Source: Diplosphaera chodatii (taxonomy: Eukaryota > Chlorophyta > Trebouxiophyceae > Prasiolales > Stichococcaceae). From it: 64,000 nucleotides of DNA. The position numbers were made by a program, and so were the translations under genes. The notes beneath the pieces are model-generated. The model was not told the origin of the DNA, ran no database searches, and worked only from the letters and a program-made list of their open reading frames with translations. Where the stretch lies: NCBI GenBank assembly GCA_032358165.1, contig JAALGY010000021.1, positions 1,364,001 to 1,428,000 on the forward strand, in the 5' to 3' direction. Positions 57,286 to 64,000 of the stretch are shown in pieces. Position 1 is the first letter of the stretch. The number at the start of each line of letters is the position of its first letter.

Positions 57286-59684
57286 TCATGGTCTTTGCTT
57301 GTCAGTACTGACAGCATCCTCTAGCAGCTGCCTTGCAGCCGCTGCATGCTGCAGCGCTGAGCCCTTGCCCTGCACACGGCCCGACCGCCCGCCGCCCCTG
57401 CCGCCAATCTGCTGCATGACCGCCGGCCCAGTTGCTTTCACCAGCTCAGGCGGTCCTTGCAACAGAAAGCTGCCCTCCATCGCACCACCCGCCTCTCCGG
57501 CTGGCCCTGCACAGCAGCATGCGCAAGGTTTGTCCGACAGCTATGTGGGGTGGGCATCAGCTACTGCGACAAGAGGAGGTCAGGCTCAGCAAGGACATTG
57601 CGAGGGAATGACCCGCTGCGGCATGACATCACTGGACGCTCCGCACCACTGTCAGTCGTGAGGAGCATGACACAGTCTGGCTCTGCATCCGACACCGCTG
57701 AAGCAATGGCGCTGAGGAGCGGCATGTCCGCGCCGCTGCGGTGCAGCGCAACCACCTTGCCTGCACGCATCATTCCTGACGCTCAGATACAGCGTTGCGT
57801 GTGCAGCAGGTCGTTACAAAAACGATGGCAAGCCTTCAGTTTCACACTGCAAGGTCCAATCGTATAAGTTGATCACTGCGCCCTGCACACTGTTGCACGC
57901 CGGGCAGATGGCCAGGGCTGCATGGCTCCTGTGCTCACTGGTGGGCATCGCGGCGACCAATTGGTCGGCCAGCATGCCAGCCAGCTCCTCGTCGGCGGCC
58001 CGCAGCGCCCTGGCTGACTCGCGGCGCTCATTCTGCAGCCGCGCCACCGCTGCCTCGTGCTCCGCCGCCTGGCACGACAATGCCTGCAACGCAGCGACAA
58101 CCAACTCAGGACGTCATCGGCTTCAATTGGCCACACTGCTCCAGGACACTAGGGACCCACATCCCCTACTCTTCAGCATTACAGTGCATGGACGTTCAGC
58201 TGCTGCACAGGAGGCGATCCATGCTGCACATGCCAACTTGGCCACCCCAAGGTGCCTGATCTCTCACTGTATTGAGGCGCGTCTCCCGCAGCAGCATATC
58301 CGAGAACGCGCTGAGAGCGCGTTCGCCCGCCAAGAACTGCAGCACGACATTCCCACGCACCCTTGACAGGCCAGCAACCTGCATATGAGGTGCGTCAGCG
58401 CTGGTGCGCCACCCATTGGGCATTGGCGCTGCCACTGGAGGCTGGCAGGCGTCCCTCATTGTCAGGGCACCCTTGTGTGAAATGAACATGTGCTGGCGTG
58501 GCACCACCAGTAATCACCTTCAACAGCTGGATCTCGGACAGCGAGCGCAGGTGCGTCCCGCCGCAGGGGTTAAGATCTAGAGTCTCCAGCTCCAGCATCC
58601 TGAGCCCATCCTGCAGATGTCCAAGTGTTGCCGCTCATCAGGACGGCCACCAGCAGCCTCGTGCAGTCATCAGGATGCACACATGCCAGGGGCGATGAAC
58701 TGCTGCTTCGCACCTTGATCTTGTCCGCCGGCGGCAGTTTGCCGCGGAACAGGGGTGATGCCGCGGCCTCATCAGCATGTGCAGCGTCATACATGCGCAC
58801 CCGCACCGCCCGGGCCTGCTGGATTTCGGCATTGCACCGCGTCTCTATGTTGTTGACCTGCGTGCAGCATCCGTGCTGCAGGCTATCGCGTGTGGTTGCA
58901 TTATGTGCTGCATAGTGGTGCTGCTGCCGCTGCACGCTGCACTGGTGATTCTGCTGTAACAGCGTCCATGCAGCTTAAGGTGAGCTGCTGCCACTGGGTT
59001 CACCTGCTCGGCTGTCAGCGACTTCATATTGAGCTCAACGCTGACGAGCGGTCTGGCGGCTGCGTCGCCACGCTGCCAGGGATGCAGGTCCCACCCTAAC
59101 GTCTTTGCGCCTGAAACCAGCTCCGCTACTGCGCTCAGCATGTGCTGACCCTGCGCCAGAGATCATGGCCCTGTATGGTTGCTGCCTGCGTGAGCAGATG
59201 AACACGCTGGTGCTGCTATATCAATTCAAAATGAAAGGACTCACCGTGTGGTGCTGCATATGGTCAAAGCGCCGCTGCCAGTCGAGCGTGACTGTGACAG
59301 AGGCGCCGACCGGAAGCGCCGTCGAGACCGTGTGCAGGACAGCGCCGCTGGCGTCTCGCTGCACGTCTTCTACGCTTACGGTCGTGCCATCTTCAGCTGT
59401 GAGGGCGCCGCAGTCGGCTGGCTGACCGCCGCCTGAGCACCGTGCAACAACACTCAACCATGCGTGTGTACTGCAGAGGATGCCCGGGTTTCGTTTCAGA
59501 GCGACAGGCGGTCCACCGGTCGACGGTCCATACCTTCAGGATACAGCACCGTTTGAGATAACCGCACTGTCCAAGTGTCTTTCGGAGTCCCCTTTTTGCT
59601 GCCGGCATGCGGTGTGATATTGCACGCAGTAACAGTTGCTGTGCACTGTGTCGCATAGCTATCGCCCAGACACAGCAAACTCAT
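57286..59684 (-). CDS. Alanyl-tRNA editing protein (AlaX / AARSD1-like)
   Basis: Nine exons: 59534-59684, 59245-59432, 59004-59150, 58714-58857, 58518-58610, 58268-58378, 57939-58083, 57647-57775, 57286-57506. They close to 442 residues. This trans-editing enzyme hydrolyses Ser-tRNA(Ala) and sometimes Gly-tRNA(Ala), preventing mistranslation. The editing-domain zinc ligands are present: HHT joined to GQHML (HxxxH) and NPCGGTH (Cys and His). The substrate pocket block is YPE joined to GGGQPADCGAL. The C-terminal part has a heptad-rich segment (ARLQNERRESARALRAADEE) and ends with a DHHA1-like QQIGGRGGGRSGRVQGKG. The length and presence of the C-terminal domain fit the AARSD1 (AlaX-L) class. The N-terminus is not obviously an organelle presequence. 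Confidence 0.94.
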
Positions 59685-60231
59685 GGTGCTGCCCCTGTGA
59701 TCGAAGAAGGATCAGGCTTCAAACCCACTTTGTAGAGGGGTTCAAAGTGCTTCTCGGATAGTGTGCTTCACCCAATGCATGCGCACCCAAAAACCCCGCG
59801 CTTGAACGTGCATTGGCTCGGTAAACACAGTTGGTTGATGTGCAAAGTGCCACCTTGCAGTTAGAGACCATCTACGCGGTCGAGGTAGCTCAGCATGAGC
59901 GTGTCGTGCACCAAGCGCACGTGCGTGTCAAAACCTGTTTTTCCATTCTGAAAGCAGGAAAGCTAGTCACGGTGACAACACCTGCATTTGCACGTCCTCC
60001 CCCAAGGCAACGCTCAGGTCATGCCAACACATCAATTCCAAGGGGACAGCGGCGCGGAGTGTTGCGTGTTCAACTTTCGCCAGGTGGCAAGCCCTCACCT
60101 GTAGCTACGCCCAAGGTGCTGCGTGGGCCGCAGCGCTGGCCACTGCGGCCATGGCCCGCCTGCACAGCATCTAGCTTGTCAGCCAGCACCCGCTATCCGC
60201 CGGCGGCAGTCACAGCAAACCGCCGGCTGAC
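59685..60231. other. Intergenic, head-to-head region AlaX / ankyrin gene
   Basis: About 550 bases between divergent ATGs; it must hold both promoters. A + frame at 59831-60319 overlaps the ankyrin start in another frame and is not supported. Confidence 0.5.
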
Positions 60232-63200
60232 ATGGGGGCCGGTTGCTCCAGGGAGGCGCGTGGCAGGGCCTTGTTGTCCGCTGTGGGCAGCGGCAACACC
60301 GCGGTGGTGCAGCAGGTGAGCGCACGGATGTCCTGCAACCGCTCACGACGTTCCTCAGCAGCCGGCCGTCGGTTGTCAACCACCTGGGTCATCACATCCC
60401 TGACTGTCGCCCGAGACTTGTCCTGGTGCCTGGCCCCAGATGCTGGAAGAGAACGCGCAGCTGGCGTTTTACGTGCCCCTGCACACCCGGCGCACGCCGT
60501 GCTTCGTGGCAGCAGGTGCCGAGTGTGTCCTCCCCCCTGCGGGGCTGACGCCTAAGTGGTACACCCTGCAACTTTCCTTTCCCCTCAACAGCCGCTGTGC
60601 ACACCTGTGGCTGGCTGCTCATGACGCAGTGTGACATGCAGAGCGGGGCGACCTGGAGGTGCTCAGGCTGGTGCACGAGGCTGCTCAGCGGGCGCCGCCG
60701 TCGGCCAAGCTGTGCCTGGACCAGCCGGGCCCGCGCATGCGCACACCCCTCATGGCGGCCTGCCAGCTCGGGTGAGGCCGCCGTCTGACGCCGTCTCAGT
60801 GGGTTGCTGCGCAGACGCTGTGCGTGTTGTGTGCATACGGGCAGTACCATGTACAGGCGGTACTGCCGCGAGTGTGGGCAGCCCATGTTCTGCAAGTCGT
60901 CTTGTGCGGGGCGTCAAGCACCCTATCACTTATTGACGTCCGGCTGTGCGCAGCACGGCTGTGGCTGTGGCTTCTTGCGCATTGCCTTGCAGCGGGCAGG
61001 CTGTCAGTTATGCACGCCTGCAAGCACATGTCCCACCCCGTGGCAGGCACCTGGACTGCGTGGACTACCTGCTGACGGCGGGCGCGGACGCGACGATCGT
61101 GACGTTCACGGTGCGCCGGGAGACGGCGCTGCACCTGGCGGCCAACAGCACGCACTCCACCTGCGTCGCACGCCTGCTGGACGCCAGCGTCATGGACCCC
61201 TCCGGCGCCTCCCGCCGCCTCGCCAACATCGTCAGCGTCAACGTGAGCCCGGCCCGACACCACTGCTCATCAGCAGTCTACCCTTCACAGCTGTGTTCTG
61301 ATGCACATGAGCACATGCAGCCGATGGTCATGCACCTCTGACACGACATCCTGTTCCTGGCTGTGCAGGGGGCGCGGTACATTGATGCGGTCAACGGCGC
61401 GGGCCTGTGCGCGCTGCACCTGGCCACCCTGCAAGGCAGCGCCTCGACGGTGGGTCAACGCATCTCCTACACCACCTTGTCCATGTGCGCCCGCTGGCAG
61501 CCTGCAGTGGCAGCATCGCAGCGGCCCTGCATCCCTGCGGGCGGTGACGCCTGGCAGCATGCGGGGCAGGTGCGGGCGCTGATCCGGGGCGGGGCGTCGC
61601 TGGATGCGCAGATCGCGGGGGGCCGGGCGCGGCCGACCAGCAACTGGATGTGCGCGGGGTCCACCGCGCTGCACCTGGCCTGCGCGCGGGGCATGCCCAC
61701 CATCGCGGCCATCCTGCTGGACGCGCAGGCCGCCAACCCGGGTGAGGGCGCCGGCTTTTGTAATAAGGATGTCAACATAAGGATTCTAGTTTGATCTGTG
61801 GATAGCTTCGTGTGATTACAGGCCGCGTTTCAGCAGCGGTGGCCTCTGAGTGGCACCCTGCATTTGCGTCATACAAGTGAGAACCATCGCAGTTGTAGAC
61901 TGCATGCTTCAGCATGCCTCGAGGCTGAGCATTGCTGTGTCGCGCATGGGCAGGCGCGGCGGACCTGCGGCGCATCCGCAACAGCCGCGGCCTCAAGCCC
62001 AGCCAGTGCGCGCGGCTGGAGGGGCACCACGACATCGCGCGCCTCCTGCACGCAGCGCCCCCGCCCCCAGGTGCAGCACGTGATGGCGCCACACGAGGCA
62101 GCCGCTGAGACACTGCTGTGGGCCTCCTCGGACGTCTGCTTGTGCTGGCAGCGTGGTTGTCACCATGTTCAGAACGCGGGCAGGTGTTCGCCTACTCCAT
62201 GCTGCGCTGCAGTCGTCAAGCCTCGCGTGCCAAGCCCAACGTGCGCTGCGAGACTGCGCTGTGGCTCATCACGCTCTGTGGCCCTGCAGGCATCCCGCCG
62301 CGGCGCAGCCGGCGGGCGACGGCGGAGCTGCGGGCGGCGCCCAGCCTGGAGGCGCTGATGCAGCTGCTGGTGGCGCGCGCCAAGCTGCTGCTGAGCCTGC
62401 GGTCGGTGGTGCAGGCGCAGCGCCAGGAGCAGGTGCCGTCACATGTGAAGTAACGAAGCCATGCTCAGCAGTGCTGCATGCGTCATGCAGAGCGTGGGGT
62501 GCATACTCCCCAACATGGCCAGCAGATGCAGGCTGCTAACATGTCTGGTCTGCCAGCTCTAACACGCTGGCCAAGCTCGCGGTATGGTCTGCTCGGATGT
62601 GCGCGGCGCTGATGTGGGTGGCATGCTCATGTGGTTGTGCTGGCGCGACTTCAGGTAACCCCAGCAAAAGGGGATGCGCCCGTGGGCAGCAGCGCCACGG
62701 CGCCTGCAGAGGTCGCAAGGGAACGCGGTGGCTCCGCCGATGCGTGCAGCCAGCGTCCCAGCAGCCAGCATACCATGGACATCTTGCACCTGCTGGCGTC
62801 GCTGGACTTCACGCAGAGCAGCAGCGGCGCAGGTGTGCACCTTTTGGCTTGCTGTTGGAGCCCTGATGCATCAGTCTCAGGAGTCTGTGCCCTCTGCAGG
62901 TCCGATGACTCCGTCACAGAGTTCATAAAGATGTCAAACAGTGTGTCAGCGCTGCTTTTTCGCCCAGGTGTTCACACTGTCTGACAGTGGGTTGCCACCA
63001 GTGATATGCGTCTGTGCACTTGTAATATCACGGTCAACTGGTACCCGGCTGTCAAACATGCAGGCAACAAGGGGTCAGCCTGAGTACGTGGGCTGGGATT
63101 GCAATGATAGCGCAGCATGCAGCAGTTCGCTCCATCTCTGCACTGATTGGCATGCCCAATGTGTGCGCAGGCGGGGCGGGCGGCCCGGGCCCGGAGGCGG

Positions 63201-64000
63201 CGCGCATCATGGCCCCCGCCGCGCTGGCGCCGGGCGCCGCCACGCCCGAGATCACCGCGCCCTCCGGCCGCACCTACCGCTCCTACGCCGCCACCGCGCT
63301 CATGCAGGCGCGCCGCCCTGGTGATAGGGGTAGTCAAAGAACTTCTTTCAGTACCCCTACTGGTGATCGGGGCACTCGCAGCAGTCGCTTGGACCTACAT
63401 CTCAGCAGACCTCCAGGAAGCAGCAGGAGCTGCTGGCAAGTCCCACCCGTGTGCTCGTCACCACGTTGATGGTCGCACAAGGATCAACTCATGCCAGCGT
63501 GACGCTGACTGCTCCAAACGATGCAGGCTGCGCTGGATGCCATCGAGGCGGCTGCGCACGACGGGCCGGACGGCCTGGGCGGGGACGTAGCCACCCCGGG
63601 CGGCGCGGTGCCTCAGGACCTGTTCGCCGCAGCAGCAGGTACAGGCCCGGCTGCTGCTGCATTTCATGGTCTATCGACACGATGCGAGCGTTGCCCTGTT
63701 TTGAGGGGCAGGCGAATGTCAAAGAACTGATCACATCGACTCGGCCAGGCCTGCATCATGCGCGCCGGTCATCATGCAGCCATGCCTGCGCTCGTAGTTC
63801 GAAGGCGGAAGCCCCGCGGCTCAATGACACACACACTGCTGTCTCAACTCATCAGTCGAGCTGGTGGCTGTGGTGCAGAGGCCACAGCGGAGACCTGGGA
63901 GGCGGCAGCTCGGTCGTCGATCGGCAGCAGGCGCAGGCGGCGCCGCGCCCGCGCCACCGCCGTCACCGCCGCAGTCAGCCTCGAGGTGGTCGCATTTTGC
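60232..64000 (+). CDS. Ankyrin-repeat protein with N-myristoylation-type start, XBAT-like (3' end outside window)
   Basis: Supported exons: 60232-60315, 60440-60515, 60642-60771, 61047-61242, 61369-61449, 61570-61741, 61954-62070, 62290-62432, 62655-62832, 63171-63320. All junctions are phase-consistent. The protein begins MGAGCSRE, a good N-myristoylation and palmitoylation context. About five ankyrin repeats follow: RGDLEVLRLVHEAAQ; RTPLMAACQLGHLDCVDYLL; ETALHLAANSTHSTCVARLL; GLCALHLATLQG with VRALIRGGASLD; STALHLACARGMPTIAAILL. Then come a helical LVARAKLLLSLRSVVQ and Ala/Pro/Gly-rich sequence. Plant XBAT ligases share the MG-start plus ankyrin layout and end in a RING; no RING is seen before the window ends, so ligase function is unproven. 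Exons after 63320 are not resolved. Without a RING this could be a generic membrane-tethered ankyrin adaptor. Confidence 0.75.

Noticed and set aside
59831..60319. 162-codon + strand ORF over the ankyrin gene start
   Set aside because: It overlaps exon 1 of the ankyrin gene in another frame and has no recognisable similarity.

Overview
This window looks like nuclear DNA of a green alga, most likely a trebouxiophyte (Coccomyxa/Chlorella-like). That placement is inference from three things: GC-rich coding sequence cut by many short introns with strong TGCAG acceptors; long Ala/Gln runs built from GC-rich codons; and a gene set that mixes plant-lineage families (plant-type diacylglycerol kinase, TORTIFOLIA1/SPIRAL2, SPX-RING ligase of the NLA type, XBAT-like ankyrin protein) with general eukaryotic ones. 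I see no operons, prokaryotic signals, transposons, CRISPR arrays or tRNA/rRNA genes.

Layout, left to right: 3' part of a VPS13 lipid-transfer protein (+, 1-10070); hemerythrin-like HHE protein (-, 10471-12301); JmjN/JmjC histone demethylase of the KDM5/plant JMJ14 type (-, 12789-21964); secreted or membrane PAN/Apple-domain protein (+, 23375-25352); C2orf69 homologue (-, 25605-27701); mitochondrial ribosomal protein uL30m (-, 27844-28278); an orphan plastid-like small protein (+, 28599-29102); ANKRD13-type ankyrin protein (-, 29757-33104); TORTIFOLIA1/SPIRAL2-like microtubule protein (-, 34092-40101); diacylglycerol kinase (+, 40930-45299); secreted GH5 cellulase with a Pro/Thr/Ser linker (-, 46189-50836); SPX-RING E3 ligase (-, 51316-54147); SURF4-like membrane protein (+, 55023-57188); AlaX/AARSD1 alanyl-tRNA editing protein (-, 57286-59684); start of an N-myristoylation-type ankyrin protein (+, 60232 to beyond the window).

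Exon models were built by hand. I required GT-AG (or GC-AG) borders, continuous reading phase and agreement with conserved family motifs at the junctions. For HHE, KDM5, uL30m, ANKRD13, TORTIFOLIA1, DGK, GH5, NLA, SURF4 and AlaX the exon lengths close exactly in frame from ATG to stop. The middle of C2orf69, one boundary in the PAN gene, parts of VPS13 and the 3' part of the last gene stay unresolved.

Many neighbours are arranged head-to-head (KDM5/PAN, uL30m/orphan, TORTIFOLIA1/DGK, NLA/SURF4, AlaX/ankyrin), which implies shared promoters. Others are tail-to-tail with short spacers. The genes do not form one pathway. Local themes are membrane lipid traffic and signalling (VPS13, DGK, SURF4), mitochondrial function (C2orf69 next to uL30m) and nutrient sensing (SPX-RING). 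The least explained items are the orphan plastid-like peptide, the unusual demethylase architecture and the recurring GC-AG introns.
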